Shown here one piece after another: positions 1 through 9,946 of a stretch of DNA of 64,000 bases. A program made the translations under genes and the position numbers. A model generated the notes under the pieces. The model ran no database searches, was not told the DNA's origin, and was given only the letters and a program-made list of their open reading frames with translations. The DNA is from Paenibacillus thiaminolyticus (GTDB lineage Bacteria > Bacillota > Bacilli > Paenibacillales > Paenibacillaceae). The stretch is from assembly GCF_007066085.1 (NCBI RefSeq), contig NZ_CP041405.1, positions 6,169,501 to 6,233,500 of the forward strand, given 5' to 3'. Position 1 is the first letter of the stretch; each line of letters starts with the position of its first letter.

Positions 1-843
1 GTCCGCATCGTTCATGCGGCGAGCACGATCGAAGCGGATGACGAGCCCGTCAAGGCGGTCAGACGCAAGAAGGATGCTTCGATGGTTGTCGCCGGACGAA
101 TGGTGCGGGAAGGGGAAGCGGACTGCATGATCTCGGCCGGGAACACCGGCGCGCTCATGACGACGGGCCTGCTGGTCGTCGGCCGGATGGCCGGCGTCGA
201 GCGGCCGGCGCTGTCGCCGATGATACCGACGATGGACGGGCGCGGCGTGCTGGCGCTCGATCTGGGAGCGAACATGGATGCGAAGCCGGAGCATCTCGTG
301 CAGTATGCGCTGATGGGCAGTATTTACCGGGAGAAGGTGCATGGCATTCCGAAGCCCCGCGTCGGGCTGCTCAACGTCGGCACGGAAGCGATGAAGGGCA
401 ACGAGCTGACGAAGCAGGTATATCCGATGCTGGAAGAGCTGCCGATTCATTTCGTCGGCAATGTGGAGGCGCGCGATGTGCTGGAAGGCAGCTGCGACGT
501 GCTCGTATGCGACGGGTTCGTCGGCAATGTGCTTCTGAAGTCGCTGGAAGGCACGGCCGGCTCCTTGTTCAGTGTGCTGAAGCAGGAATTTACCCGTTCC
601 TGGTATACGAAGCTGGCTGCCGCGGTGCTGATGCCGGGCTTGAAGCGTCTGAAGAAGATGATGGATTACAAGGAGCACGGCGGTGCGCCGCTGCTCGGGC
701 TGAACGGACTGGTGCTCAAAGCCCACGGTTCTTCGGACGCGCGGGCGATCGAGAATGCGGTCCGCCAGGCGCGCACGGCGCTGCAGCATGATCTTATTCA
801 TACGATTGCAACGGAAATCGGAGGGAATACAAGCGGGAAGTGA
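1..843 (+). CDS. plsX: Phosphate acyltransferase PlsX (5' part missing)
   Basis: PlsX makes acyl-phosphate from acyl-ACP and phosphate, the first step of phospholipid synthesis in Gram-positive bacteria. The reading frame is open from base 1, so the true start lies left of the window; about 50 N-terminal residues are missing compared with the usual ~330. Visible family signatures include [26 protein letters not shown] and [11 protein letters not shown]. The stop codon overlaps the region where fabH begins, as expected for the plsX-fab operon of Bacillales, in which FapR normally controls the promoter further upstream (outside the window). Identification is firm from the motifs and the operon. 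Confidence 0.95.
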   Translation, partial: VRIVHAASTIEADDEPVKAVRRKKDASMVVAGRMVREGEADCMISAGNTGALMTTGLLVVGRMAGVERPALSPMIPTMDGRGVLALDLGANMDAKPEHLVQYALMGSIYREKVHGIPKPRVGLLNVGTEAMKGNELTKQVYPMLEELPIHFVGNVEARDVLEGSCDVLVCDGFVGNVLLKSLEGTAGSLFSVLKQEFTRSWYTKLAAAVLMPGLKRLKKMMDYKEHGGAPLLGLNGLVLKAHGSSDARAIENAVRQARTALQHDLIHTIATEIGGNTSGK

Positions 844-854
844 GTGGTGCGATA

Positions 855-1841
855 ATGAAATTGCGTTCGGTAGGCATTATCGGTACGGGGAAATACGTAC
901 CTGAACGGGTCTTGACCAATGAAGACTTGGAGAAGATGGTCGATACTAATGACGAATGGATTGTAACCCGGACCGGGATTAAAGAGCGGCGTATTGCAGC
1001 CGACCATGAAGCGACGTCGGATTTGGCGTATCATGCCGCCCAGAAGGCCTTGAAGGCGGCCGGGATAACGGCCGAGCAGTTGGATCTTATCGTCGTCACG
1101 ACGATTACGCCGGACATGGCTTTCCCGTCTACGGCCTGCCTGCTTCAGGAGCGGCTCGGCGCCAAGCGCGCCGCGGCCTTCGACCTGTCGGCGGCTTGTT
1201 CGGGTTTCATTTACGGGCTGGCGAATGCGAGCAACTTCATCGCGATGGGCACTTACCAATATGCGCTCGTCGTTGGGGCGGAATGTCTGTCCCGAATTAC
1301 GGATTATACAGACCGGAATACGTGCATCCTGTTCGGAGACGGTGCCGGAGCCGCCGTGCTCGGTCCCGTTCCGGAAGGCCGCGGCTTCCAGTCATTCGAG
1401 CTGGGCGCGGACGGCGGCGGCAAGGAGCTCTTGAAGCTGGAAGGCGGAGGTTCCCGTTACCCGGCATCGCATCAGACGGTAGACGACAAACGCCATTATA
1501 TCTATATGAACGGCAGGGAAGTATTCAAGTTCGCGGTGCGCGTCATGGGCAATGCTGCCGATGAGGCGCTCAGAAAGGCGGGCAAGACGAAAGAAGACAT
1601 TGATCTGCTTATCCCGCATCAAGCGAATACCCGGATTATTCATGCCGCGATCGAGCGTCTGAATCTGCCGGAGGAGAAATGCGTCATTAATTTGCCGAAG
1701 TATGCGAACACGTCGGCAGCATCGATACCGCTCGCTTTGGCGGAAGCGGTGGAGGAAGGCCGGGTGAAGGAAGGCGACACGCTTCTTCTCGTCGGCTTCG
1801 GCGGAGGCTTGACTTGGTCGGCCTCGGTTATTCAATGGTAG
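855..1841 (+). CDS. fabH: 3-oxoacyl-ACP synthase III (KASIII)
   Basis: Condenses acetyl- or branched acyl-CoA with malonyl-ACP to start fatty-acid chains. With the ATG at 855 the protein has 328 residues, begins [17 protein letters not shown] like B. subtilis FabHA, and carries the thiolase-fold triad Cys115 (AACSGF), His255 (IPHQANTR) and Asn285 (YANTSAAS). A GTG at 840, overlapping the plsX stop, is in frame and would add five residues; the family alignment favours 855, but neither start has an ideally spaced ribosome site. It lies in the operon plsX-fabH-fabD-fabG-acpP-fabF. In B. subtilis this enzyme sets the branched-chain primer; that role is assumed here. Confidence 0.95.
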   Translation: MKLRSVGIIGTGKYVPERVLTNEDLEKMVDTNDEWIVTRTGIKERRIAADHEATSDLAYHAAQKALKAAGITAEQLDLIVVTTITPDMAFPSTACLLQERLGAKRAAAFDLSAACSGFIYGLANASNFIAMGTYQYALVVGAECLSRITDYTDRNTCILFGDGAGAAVLGPVPEGRGFQSFELGADGGGKELLKLEGGGSRYPASHQTVDDKRHYIYMNGREVFKFAVRVMGNAADEALRKAGKTKEDIDLLIPHQANTRIIHAAIERLNLPEEKCVINLPKYANTSAASIPLALAEAVEEGRVKEGDTLLLVGFGGGLTWSASVIQW

Positions 1842-1931
1842 TCCGGCGCCATCGCAGCGAAAAATTGAACCGAATCACGGCGCCTTGCCGTAATACGTTA
1901 TAGACATCAGTCATTGGAAGGAGTGTGCCCA

Positions 1932-2855
1932 ATGGGCAAATTGGCATTTGTCTTTCCTGGACAAGGCTCGCAAGAGGTAGGCATGGGCAAGGATGTGTAC
2001 GATGCCGTTCCGGCGGCGCGGGAAGCGTTCGAGACAGCGGACCGGGTATTGGGATTCCCGTTGACCGAGATGATATTCGAAGGTCCGGAGAGCGGCTTGA
2101 AGCAGACGTCGAACACGCAGCCGGCGCTGCTGGCGACGAGCTGGGCACTCTATCAGGCACTGGAGCGCCATGGCATCCGGCCGGATTATGTAGCCGGACA
2201 CAGCTTGGGCGAATACGGCGCGCTTGTGGCAGCCGGTGTGCTCCGCTTCGAGGACGCGATCGCGATCGTGCGCCAGCGCGGCCAGTTCATGGAGCAAGCG
2301 GTTCCGAGCGGCCAAGGCGCTATGGCGGCGGTGCTTGGCGCCGAACGCGAACGGCTGGGAGCCCTGTGCGATGATATCTCCGCCGCCGGGACTCCGGTCG
2401 AGATGGCGAATCTCAACTGTCCGGGCCAGATCGTCGTGTCCGGATCCCGCGAAGGGATCGACGCGGCGGTCGAGCGCGGGAAGGAAGCCGGAGCGAAGCG
2501 GGTCATTCCGCTCGAAGTGAGCGGACCGTTCCATTCCGCGATGATGAAGCCGGCGGCCGAGCGGCTCGGCGAGGCGCTGCGGGCAATCGAGATGCAGGAT
2601 GCGTGCATTCCTGTCATCGCGAATGTGACCGCCCGTCCGGTCACCGAGGCCGAGCAGATTCGCGGCTTGCTGGTTGAACAGGTATTTTCGCCTGTCCTCT
2701 GGGAGGACAGCGTCCGCTATTTGATCGATCAAGGCGTGGACACGTTTGTCGAGATTGGGTCGGGCAAAGTGCTGTCCGGTCTCATCAAAAAAATCGACAG
2801 ATCGGTGCGCATCGTCTCCATCAACAGTCTAGAGGCGATCGAAGCATACGAGTGA
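1932..2855 (+). CDS. fabD: Malonyl-CoA:ACP transacylase
   Basis: Transfers malonyl from CoA to ACP. The 307-residue protein starts MGKLAFVFPGQGSQEVGMG and carries the nucleophile motif GHSLGEY (Ser91) and the downstream SGPFHS motif with the catalytic His. The ATG at 1932 follows AAGGAG at 1918-1923; a TTG 18 bases upstream is in frame but lies at the ribosome site and was rejected. The 90-base gap after fabH holds no gene. Length and motifs are ordinary for the family. Confidence 0.96.
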   Translation: MGKLAFVFPGQGSQEVGMGKDVYDAVPAAREAFETADRVLGFPLTEMIFEGPESGLKQTSNTQPALLATSWALYQALERHGIRPDYVAGHSLGEYGALVAAGVLRFEDAIAIVRQRGQFMEQAVPSGQGAMAAVLGAERERLGALCDDISAAGTPVEMANLNCPGQIVVSGSREGIDAAVERGKEAGAKRVIPLEVSGPFHSAMMKPAAERLGEALRAIEMQDACIPVIANVTARPVTEAEQIRGLLVEQVFSPVLWEDSVRYLIDQGVDTFVEIGSGKVLSGLIKKIDRSVRIVSINSLEAIEAYE

Positions 2856-2984
2856 TGGCTTGGACGGCCGCGGCTGTGCGGTTAATGCATGAACGGGCAA
2901 CGCCGGTCTGACATTATCTCGTCTCCATGCCGATAGAGCGTATAGACGGCTCGTATCGAAGATTTTGCGAAAGGGGGAATACCG

Positions 2985-3731
2985 ATGTCCAGCTTGGAAG
3001 GAAAAATAGCGCTCGTCACAGGAGCGTCCCGCGGTATCGGCCGGGCGATTGCCATTCATTTGGCGGAAGCCGGAGCCGATGTCGTCGTTAATTATGCCGG
3101 AAGTGAAGCGGCGGCGGCCGAGACGGCGGCAGCGATTGCGGCCCTTGGTCGTAGAGCTGTCACGGTAAAGGCCAACGTCGGCAAGATGGAGGAAGCCGAT
3201 CAGCTTGTCAAGACCATATTGGAACAATTCGGAAAAATTGACATTTTGGTGAATAATGCCGGCATTACAAGAGATAATTTAATTATGCGGATGAAAGAAG
3301 AAGAGTTCGATCAGGTGATCGAGACGAATCTGAAGGGCGTCTTCAACTGCATCAAAGCCGTGACGCGCCCGATGATGAAGCAGCGCTCCGGCCGCATCAT
3401 CAACATTTCATCCGTCGTCGGTGTGCTGGGCAATCCCGGACAAGCCAACTACGTGGCGGCCAAGGCGGGAGTCATCGGCTTGACGAAGGCGTCGGCCCGC
3501 GAGCTTGCTTCCCGGGGCATTACCGTCAACTGCGTCGCGCCGGGATTTATCGAGACCGACATGACCGACGTGCTTCCGGAAGACATGAAGGCGCAGCTGC
3601 TCGGCCAGATTCCGCTTGGCAAGCTCGGCCAGCCTGCGCATATCGCCAAAGCGGTGCGTTTCCTGGCGTCGGAGGACGCGGAGTACATGACCGGCCAGAC
3701 GATTCACGTCGATGGCGGCATGTATATGTAG
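2985..3731 (+). CDS. fabG: 3-oxoacyl-ACP reductase
   Basis: NADPH-dependent reductase of the fatty-acid elongation cycle, 248 residues, classical short-chain dehydrogenase. It shows the cofactor loop TGASRGIGR (residues 12-20), the NNAG motif (90-93), Ser142/143, and the catalytic Tyr156-x3-Lys160 in YVAAK. The ATG at 2985 is preceded by a good site, AAAGGGGG. The 129-base gap after fabD has no recognisable gene. Context in the fab operon makes FabG more likely than another SDR. Confidence 0.95.
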   Translation: MSSLEGKIALVTGASRGIGRAIAIHLAEAGADVVVNYAGSEAAAAETAAAIAALGRRAVTVKANVGKMEEADQLVKTILEQFGKIDILVNNAGITRDNLIMRMKEEEFDQVIETNLKGVFNCIKAVTRPMMKQRSGRIINISSVVGVLGNPGQANYVAAKAGVIGLTKASARELASRGITVNCVAPGFIETDMTDVLPEDMKAQLLGQIPLGKLGQPAHIAKAVRFLASEDAEYMTGQTIHVDGGMYM

Positions 3732-3813
3732 GGGCTTCTCAGTCTATGAATCCATGGACTTTAAGCATTATTTTGTAAGAGGTTTTGATATGGTAATTTA
3801 AAATGTTTTTTCG

Positions 3814-3819
3814 TATAAT
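3814..3819 (+). promoter_or_regulatory. Possible internal promoter -10 box before acpP
   Basis: The AT-rich gap 3732-3840 contains TATAAT at 3814-3819, 22 bases before the acpP start. No convincing -35 hexamer sits 16-18 bases upstream. ACP is needed in high amounts, so an extra promoter would make sense, but this rests on the -10 alone. Confidence 0.3.
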
Positions 3820-3840
3820 ACCAAGGAGGAGGTGAACCGG

Positions 3841-4077
3841 ATGTCAGCAGAAGTGTTTGAGCGAGTGAAGCGCATCATCGTTGAGCGCCTTGGCGTGGAT
3901 GAAGCGGAAGTAACACTGGAAGCATCTTTTAAAGATGATCTTGGCGCTGATTCCCTCGATGTTGTGGAATTGGTCATGGAATTGGAAGATGAGTTTGATA
4001 TGGAAATCTCTGATGAAGACGCAGAGAAGATTACTTCGGTAGGAGAAGTAGTGAATTACATACAATCTCATAAGTAA
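3841..4077 (+). CDS. acpP: Acyl carrier protein
   Basis: Small acidic carrier of acyl chains, 78 residues, with the phosphopantetheine attachment Ser38 in GADSLD. The start is taken at ATG 3841, behind AGGAGG at about 3823-3828; a GTG at 3832 inside the ribosome-site region is in frame but unlikely. Codon choice is richer in A/T than in the flanking fab genes, common for a highly expressed gene. A hairpin follows the stop. Confidence 0.97.
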   Translation: MSAEVFERVKRIIVERLGVDEAEVTLEASFKDDLGADSLDVVELVMELEDEFDMEISDEDAEKITSVGEVVNYIQSHK

Positions 4078-4087
4078 GCAGGTAGTG

Positions 4088-4122
4088 AGTCCCGTTCAAG
4101 CAGTAACGGGACTTCTCCTCAT
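4088..4122 (+). terminator. Hairpin after acpP
   Basis: AGTCCCGTT (4088-4096) and AACGGGACT (4105-4113) form a perfect 9-bp stem with an 8-base loop, followed by a pyrimidine-rich TCTCCTCATTT rather than a clean T-run. It may act as a partial terminator or an mRNA stabiliser between acpP and fabF. Confidence 0.55.
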
Positions 4123-4201
4123 TTACATTGTATGTAGCGCGTTGTCTACCTGGGATGCGCTTGATGAATAGAACTCGGAACTGATATAGAGGTGATACGC
4201 G

Positions 4202-5437
4202 TTGAAACAGAGGGTTGTAGTGACCGGGATGGGCGTAGTAACGGCTCTCGGTTCGGACCTTGATACGTTGTGGAGGAGCCTGATGGAAGGCAGGTCAGGC
4301 ATTTCGCAGATCGAGGCGTTTGATACGACCGATTACCCGACTAAGATCGCTGCTTCCGTGAAAGATTTCAATCCGGAAGACTATATAGATAAGAAGGAAG
4401 CCCGCCGTATGGACCGCTTCGTTCAATTCGGCATCGCTGCGAGCAAGAAGGCGGTGGATGATGCCAAGCTGGACATGGATCAGACGAACCGGGATCGGGT
4501 CGGCGTCATTGTCGGTTCGGGAATCGGCGGACTGGGAACTTGGGAAGAGCAGCATCGCACTTTGCTGGAAAAAGGGGTTAAGCGAGTCAGTCCCTTCTTC
4601 ATTCCGATGATGATCGCGAACATGGCGTCAGGCCATATCTCGATGATGATCGGCGCGCGCGGCCCGAATACGGCTGCCGTATCCGCATGCGCGACCGGGA
4701 CCCACTCGATCGGCGATGCGTTCAAGATTATTCAACGCGGCGACGCCGACGTCATGATCTGCGGCGGCGCGGAAGCGACGATCCGCCCGATCGGGATGGC
4801 TGGATTCTGCGCGATGCGCGCCATGTCCACCCGCAATGACGAACCGGAACGCGCGAGCCGGCCGTTCGATGTCGATCGGGACGGCTTCATTATGGGCGAG
4901 GGCGCCGGCGTGCTTGTTCTGGAGTCGCTGGAGCACGCGCTGGAGCGCGGAGCCCGCATCTATGCGGAGGTGACCGGCTACGGCATGAGCGCGGATGCGC
5001 ATCATATTACGGAGCCGGATCCGGAAGGTCCTGCGCTCTGCATGACGAGAGCGATTCAGGATGCGGGATTCCAGCCGGAGCAGATCGATTATATTAACGC
5101 GCACGGCACATCGACCCCGGTCGGGGACCGGTCGGAAACCCGGGCCATCAAGGCCGCATTGGGTGACCATGCAAGGAATGTAGCAATTAGTTCTACGAAG
5201 TCGATGACAGGACACTTGCTTGGTGCAGCCGGCGGAGTGGAAGCCGTTATCTGCGCATTGACGCTGCAGAATGGCATGATTCCGCCAACTATCAACTTAG
5301 AGAATCAAGATCCGGAATGCGACCTGGATTATGTGCCGAATGTGCCGCGCAAGGCGGACGTCCGCACCGCCATGTCGAACTCATTCGGCTTCGGAGGGCA
5401 TAACGCGACCGTTGTATTAACGAAATACGAAGCGTAA
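4202..5437 (+). CDS. fabF: 3-oxoacyl-ACP synthase II (KASII)
   Basis: Elongating condensing enzyme of fatty-acid synthesis, 411 residues. The TTG start at 4202 gives the canonical [18 protein letters not shown]-terminus and follows GAGGTGAT at good spacing. The catalytic Cys163 lies in SACATG, and the two histidines in NAHGTSTP and TGHLLGAAG. In B. subtilis fabF sits in a separate locus with fabHA; here it directly follows acpP, an arrangement also found in other bacteria. rnc follows after 12 bases. Confidence 0.95.
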   Translation: MKQRVVVTGMGVVTALGSDLDTLWRSLMEGRSGISQIEAFDTTDYPTKIAASVKDFNPEDYIDKKEARRMDRFVQFGIAASKKAVDDAKLDMDQTNRDRVGVIVGSGIGGLGTWEEQHRTLLEKGVKRVSPFFIPMMIANMASGHISMMIGARGPNTAAVSACATGTHSIGDAFKIIQRGDADVMICGGAEATIRPIGMAGFCAMRAMSTRNDEPERASRPFDVDRDGFIMGEGAGVLVLESLEHALERGARIYAEVTGYGMSADAHHITEPDPEGPALCMTRAIQDAGFQPEQIDYINAHGTSTPVGDRSETRAIKAALGDHARNVAISSTKSMTGHLLGAAGGVEAVICALTLQNGMIPPTINLENQDPECDLDYVPNVPRKADVRTAMSNSFGFGGHNATVVLTKYEA

Positions 5438-5449
5438 GGAGTCAGACTG

Positions 5450-6148
5450 TTGAGTGTAGAATTGAAGCAGTTACAGCAGAAACTGAACATTCATTTCCGA
5501 AACAGGCAGCTGTTAAAGCAGGCGTTTACCCATGCTTCCTACGTAAACGAACATCGCTTCGGTCAGCACCAAGACAATGAACGCCTTGAATTTTTGGGCG
5601 ATGCTGTGTTGGAGCTGACAGTGTCCGAATTTTTGTTCCATCAATGTCCGACACGGCCCGAAGGAGAACTGACCAAGATGCGCGCATCGATTGTCTGCGA
5701 GCCTTCCCTCGTCAAATTTGCCAATCAGCTTCAATTCGGCAAGTATGTGCTGCTCGGCAAGGGCGAAGAGCTGACGGGAGGGCGGACACGCCCAGCGCTG
5801 CTGGCCGATGTGTTCGAATCGTTCATCGGTGCATTGTATCTCGATCAAGGGCTGGAGCCTGTGCGGGAGTTTCTGCGGAATCATATTTTTCCGCAGATCT
5901 CGCTTGACGGCAAGCTGCAGACGAATGATTACAAGACGCAGCTGCAGGAGCTCACGCAGCACCACAACTTGGGGGCGCTTGAGTATCGTATCGTAGAGGA
6001 ACGCGGACCTGCGCATGAACGGGAGTTCGTGTCCGAGGTTCACATGGGAGAGACCTGTCTGGGCCGCGGAGTCGGCCGCTCCAAGAAAGAAGCGGAGCAG
6101 CAGGCTGCGGCTGAAGCCCTCGAGCAATTGGTTATTCCGAAATCATAA
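5450..6148 (+). CDS. rnc: Ribonuclease III
   Basis: Double-strand-specific endoribonuclease for rRNA, scRNA and mRNA processing. The 232-residue protein has the RNase III signature [14 protein letters not shown] (about residues 43-56) with the metal-binding acidic residues, and a C-terminal double-stranded RNA-binding domain (about 160-228) ending [16 protein letters not shown]. The TTG start at 5450 follows TAAGGAGTC. Order fabF-rnc-smc-ftsY matches the Bacillales cluster. Confidence 0.95.
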   Translation: MSVELKQLQQKLNIHFRNRQLLKQAFTHASYVNEHRFGQHQDNERLEFLGDAVLELTVSEFLFHQCPTRPEGELTKMRASIVCEPSLVKFANQLQFGKYVLLGKGEELTGGRTRPALLADVFESFIGALYLDQGLEPVREFLRNHIFPQISLDGKLQTNDYKTQLQELTQHHNLGALEYRIVEERGPAHEREFVSEVHMGETCLGRGVGRSKKEAEQQAAAEALEQLVIPKS

Positions 6149-6159
6149 GGTACTGTTAG

Positions 6160-6257
6160 GCCGGCGGTACGCTGCCGGCCGGTTTCGCAGAAAGAGCAAA
6201 GAGCAGCTGGCGAGACGGAACGGATGCCATTCCGTGACAGGCTGGTTTTTGCTCTTT
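6160..6257 (+). repeat. GC hairpin and long inverted repeat between rnc and smc
   Basis: Just after rnc a GC-rich hairpin, GGCCGGC (6161-6167) against GCCGGCC (6176-6182), lacks a T-run. It is followed by a 10-bp inverted repeat, AAAGAGCAAA (6191-6200) and TTTGCTCTTT (6248-6257), which encloses a second hairpin, CGGAA against TTCCG. Together they could form a long folded RNA between rnc and smc. The function is unknown; a role in mRNA processing or termination is possible. Confidence 0.45.
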
Positions 6258-6329
6258 CTTTGTCCACAGCAGGGGCTTGGTGAGGCAGTGTGGACGACCG
6301 GATGGAGAGGGCTGATTCGGATCGCGATA

Positions 6330-6338
6330 TGGTACAAT
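6330..6338 (+). promoter_or_regulatory. Extended -10 promoter candidate for smc
   Basis: TGGTACAAT at 6330-6338 fits an extended -10 element, 25 bases before the smc ATG. No good -35 hexamer is visible at the normal distance. Confidence 0.4.
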
Positions 6339-6362
6339 AAACGTTGAGGTGAATGAGGAACG

Positions 6363-9300
6363 ATGTTCTTAAAACGGTTAGAACTGGCGGGCTTTAAATC
6401 GTTCGCGGATCGAACGGAGTTGGAGTTCGTTCAGGGAATTACCGGTGTCGTCGGCCCGAACGGCAGCGGCAAGAGCAATATATCTGACGCCATCCGGTGG
6501 GTGCTCGGCGAACAGAGCGCCAAATCGCTGCGGGGCGGCAAGATGGAGGACATTATCTTTGCGGGCAGCGATGCGCGGAAGGCGGTGAACTTCGGGGAAG
6601 TCTCGTTGACGTTGGACAATAGCGACGAGACGCTCGGTCTGGACTTCCATGAAGTGACCGTCACTCGGCGGGTCCACCGCTCGGGGGACAGCGAATATTT
6701 TATCAACAAGCAGCCCTGCCGGTTGAAGGATATTACGGAATTGTTCATGGATACGGGCATCGGCAAGGAAGCCTACTCTATTATCGGGCAAGGCCGGATC
6801 GAAGAGATTCTGAGTACGCGTTCCGAAGATCGGCGCGGAATTTTTGAGGAAGCGTCCGGCATTGTAAAGTACAAGTCCCGCAAGCGGGATGCGAAGAAGA
6901 AGCTGGACGACACCGAGCAGAATCTGCTGCGCATTCACGATCTGGTCGTGGAGCTGGAGGATCAGATTGGACCGCTGAAGGAGCAGTCCGAGAAGGCACG
7001 CCACTTCAAGCAGCTCAAGGAATTGCTGAAGACGAAGGAGATCGCCGTCTACGTTCATCAGATCGAGCAATTGCATACATCCTGGCAGCAGGCCAATGCA
7101 AAGCTGTCTGAACTGAAGGAACGGGAGCTGGCATTGTCCACGGTCGTAAGCGAGCATGATTCGAAGCTGGAAGTGCACCGGGTAGAGCTGCGCAAGCTCG
7201 AGGAAGAATTGGAGCGGCTGCAGGCGACGCTGCTGCATTACAGCGAGGAATATGAGAAGTGCGAAGGTCAGGGCGAGGTGCTCCGCGAGCGCAAGCGCAA
7301 CCTGGTCGCGAATGAGCAGCAGATGCGGTCCAGTCTGGCGACGACATCGGAGCGAATGCGGACGAAGCAGCTGGAGGTTCAGGCCGTCCGTGAGAAGCTC
7401 CTGTCGCTGGAGAGCGAACTGGTCGAGACGAAGGGGCTCATTCATGCGGAGGAGGCGCGGCTTGTCGGGGTAACTGGCGGGACGAGCTCCGATGCGGAGG
7501 AGAGCTTGAAGGGCGAACTGCTTGACATTATGAACCAGATGGCTCAGCAGCGCAACGATATCCGCTATTACGATCAGCAGAAGGAAGCGCTGGACAAGCG
7601 GCTGCACAAGATGAAGCAGGGCCGTACGAAGCGGGAGCAGGAGCAGGCCGATCTGCGCAAGCGGATGGAAGATGCGAAGCGGCGCATGGAGACGATGGCC
7701 GAGGATCTCGCATACATACGGAACCGCTATTTGCAGGAGAGCGAGCAGTTGAAGAAGGACGAAGCGCTGCTTGGCGAGACCGAGCAAGCGGCTCGCAAAT
7801 GGCAGCAGCAAGCCGATGCGCTCGTCTCGCGCCGCGATACGATGAAGGAGCTGGCGAATGATTACGACGGCTTCATGCTCGGGGTCCGGGAGGTGCTTAA
7901 GGCGGCCCGGCGCAACAGCCTGCATGGCGTTCACGGGGCGGTAGCCGAGCTGATCCGGGTGCCGGAAGAGCTGGAGACTGCGGTCGAGACCGCGCTCGGT
8001 GCTGCACTGCAGCATATCGTCATGGAAAATGAAGCCGTATCCCGGACGGCCATTACGTTCCTGAAGCAGCGGCAGCTGGGACGTGCCACGTTCCTCCCGC
8101 TCGATGTCATTCGAACGCGGACGATGAACGAGTCGGATCGCCGGGCCGTGGAAGGCGCCGAAGGATATATCGGAATTGCTGCTGATCTGGTGCGGAGCGA
8201 CAAAGCCTATGCGAATGTGGTCGGAAGCCTGCTCGGCAATGTCGTGCTGGCGGAGACGCTGGAGGATGCGAACCGGATTGCGGCCCGCCTCCAATACCGC
8301 TATCGCATCGTGACCCGCGAAGGCGACGTCGTCAATGCCGGCGGCTCCATGACCGGGGGCAGCCTGAACAAGAAGAACGCCAATCTGCTCGGACGGCAGC
8401 GCCAGCTCGAACAGCTTGACGCGGATATTAAAGCTACCGACAAACAGTTAGCGAAGCTGAACGAATCGGTTGCCGAGCTGAAAAAGCGGACGGCCGCGGC
8501 GGTCAAGCGGCTGGATGATCTGCGCGAGCAAGGCGAGAGCAAGCGAATCAGCGAGCAGCAGTTGGCGAGCGAACGGACCCAACTGGAGAAGGAAGAGCGC
8601 CAGCTGGCTGAAGTGCTGGAAATGGAAGGCCAGGAGCTGGCCCATGCTGCTGAAGAAATGACGACGCTGGAGTCCGGGCGCAGAACGGCGGAGCTGCGGC
8701 TATCTGACCTGAAGATCGAGGAGGAGCGTCTCCACGTCGCTATCGAGACGGCTGAATCGGCGCGCAAGGCGAACGAATCGGCCAAAGAGGAACTGCAAAC
8801 CCAACTGACCGACATGAAGGTTCGCCAGGGCAAGCTGGAGCAGGAGACGTTCTCCCTTCAGGAGCGCTTGAAGCGAGTAGAGGAAGAGGCTCACGGCTAT
8901 GAGCAGGAGTATACGCAGCTCACCCAGAGCTTGATTCAAGTGCAAATCGATCTGGAAACGGCCGAGCGGGAAGCGATGAAGCAGACGGAGGATCTGAATC
9001 ATTTCGGCGTGAAGAAGCAGGAGGCTGGGAATCAGATCGAGTTCAAGCGCGCGGATCGCGCCGCTTCCCTGGAGCGCCTGGAGATGGCGGAGAGCGATAC
9101 GAAGGAGCAGCGTACCGAATTGAAGCAGGTGGAAGAGGCGATGCGGCAGACCGAGATCCAGGCGAACCGGTTGGATGTGGAACTCGACAATCTGCTGCGC
9201 AAGCTGAGCGATGAATATGAGATTAGCTTCGAACTCGCGAAGCACCGCTATGCGATGCCGGACGATATCGAGGCGGCCCAGCAGGAAGTGCGCGACCTGA

Positions 9301-9932
9301 AGCGCCAGATTTCGGCGCTCGGAGAAGTCAATCTCGGAGCGATTGAAGAATACGAGCGAATCAATGAAAGATACCAATACTTGAGCGAGCAAAAAGACGA
9401 TCTGATCGAAGCGAAAACGGCATTGTACCAAGTCATCCGCGAAATGGAAGACGAAATGTCGAAGCGGTTCAAAACGACCTTCGATGAGATCCGCCAGCGG
9501 TTCGTTGTCGTCTTCGCTAAGCTGTTCGGCGGCGGACGCGCCGATCTGGTGCTGCTTGAGCCAGATAATATATTGGAGACCGGCATCGATATCGTAGCGC
9601 AGCCTCCCGGCAAGAAGCTGCAAAATCTGCAGCTGCTGTCCGGCGGGGAACGCGCGCTCACAGCCATGGCGCTTTTATTCGCCATTCTGCATGTGAAGCC
9701 GGTGCCGTTCTGCGTCCTGGACGAGGTGGAGGCCGCGCTGGATGAAGCCAATGTGACGCGGTTCGCCCAGTATTTGCGCGAATTCGCGGAGGAGACCCAG
9801 TTCATTGTCGTAACGCACCGCAAAGGCACGATGGAAGAGGCAGATGTGCTGTACGGCGTGACGATGGAGGAAGGCGGCGTATCCAAGCTGGTCTCCGTCA
9901 AGCTGGAAGATGAGGAAGCTATCATTGCATAA
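6363..9932 (+). CDS. smc: Chromosome segregation protein SMC
   Basis: Condensin ATPase that organises and segregates the chromosome, 1189 residues, the usual length. It shows the N-terminal ATPase half with Walker A GPNGSGKSN (about residue 32-40), a long coiled coil, the hinge region (about 510-640, with VGSLLGNVV and GGSMTGGSLNKK), the returning coiled coil rich in Glu, Gln and Lys, and the C-terminal half with signature LSGGERALTAMALL and Walker B CVLDEVEAALD. In the cell it works with ScpA and ScpB, which are not in this window. ftsY follows 14 bases downstream. Confidence 0.98.
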   Translation: MFLKRLELAGFKSFADRTELEFVQGITGVVGPNGSGKSNISDAIRWVLGEQSAKSLRGGKMEDIIFAGSDARKAVNFGEVSLTLDNSDETLGLDFHEVTVTRRVHRSGDSEYFINKQPCRLKDITELFMDTGIGKEAYSIIGQGRIEEILSTRSEDRRGIFEEASGIVKYKSRKRDAKKKLDDTEQNLLRIHDLVVELEDQIGPLKEQSEKARHFKQLKELLKTKEIAVYVHQIEQLHTSWQQANAKLSELKERELALSTVVSEHDSKLEVHRVELRKLEEELERLQATLLHYSEEYEKCEGQGEVLRERKRNLVANEQQMRSSLATTSERMRTKQLEVQAVREKLLSLESELVETKGLIHAEEARLVGVTGGTSSDAEESLKGELLDIMNQMAQQRNDIRYYDQQKEALDKRLHKMKQGRTKREQEQADLRKRMEDAKRRMETMAEDLAYIRNRYLQESEQLKKDEALLGETEQAARKWQQQADALVSRRDTMKELANDYDGFMLGVREVLKAARRNSLHGVHGAVAELIRVPEELETAVETALGAALQHIVMENEAVSRTAITFLKQRQLGRATFLPLDVIRTRTMNESDRRAVEGAEGYIGIAADLVRSDKAYANVVGSLLGNVVLAETLEDANRIAARLQYRYRIVTREGDVVNAGGSMTGGSLNKKNANLLGRQRQLEQLDADIKATDKQLAKLNESVAELKKRTAAAVKRLDDLREQGESKRISEQQLASERTQLEKEERQLAEVLEMEGQELAHAAEEMTTLESGRRTAELRLSDLKIEEERLHVAIETAESARKANESAKEELQTQLTDMKVRQGKLEQETFSLQERLKRVEEEAHGYEQEYTQLTQSLIQVQIDLETAEREAMKQTEDLNHFGVKKQEAGNQIEFKRADRAASLERLEMAESDTKEQRTELKQVEEAMRQTEIQANRLDVELDNLLRKLSDEYEISFELAKHRYAMPDDIEAAQQEVRDLKRQISALGEVNLGAIEEYERINERYQYLSEQKDDLIEAKTALYQVIREMEDEMSKRFKTTFDEIRQRFVVVFAKLFGGGRADLVLLEPDNILETGIDIVAQPPGKKLQNLQLLSGGERALTAMALLFAILHVKPVPFCVLDEVEAALDEANVTRFAQYLREFAEETQFIVVTHRKGTMEEADVLYGVTMEEGGVSKLVSVKLEDEEAIIA

Positions 9933-9946
9933 GGAGCGGGGGAGCT

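Noticed and set aside
7015..7347. Minus-strand and +2 frames inside smc and other housekeeping genes
   Set aside because: Typical shadow frames of GC-rich genes with no independent signals.
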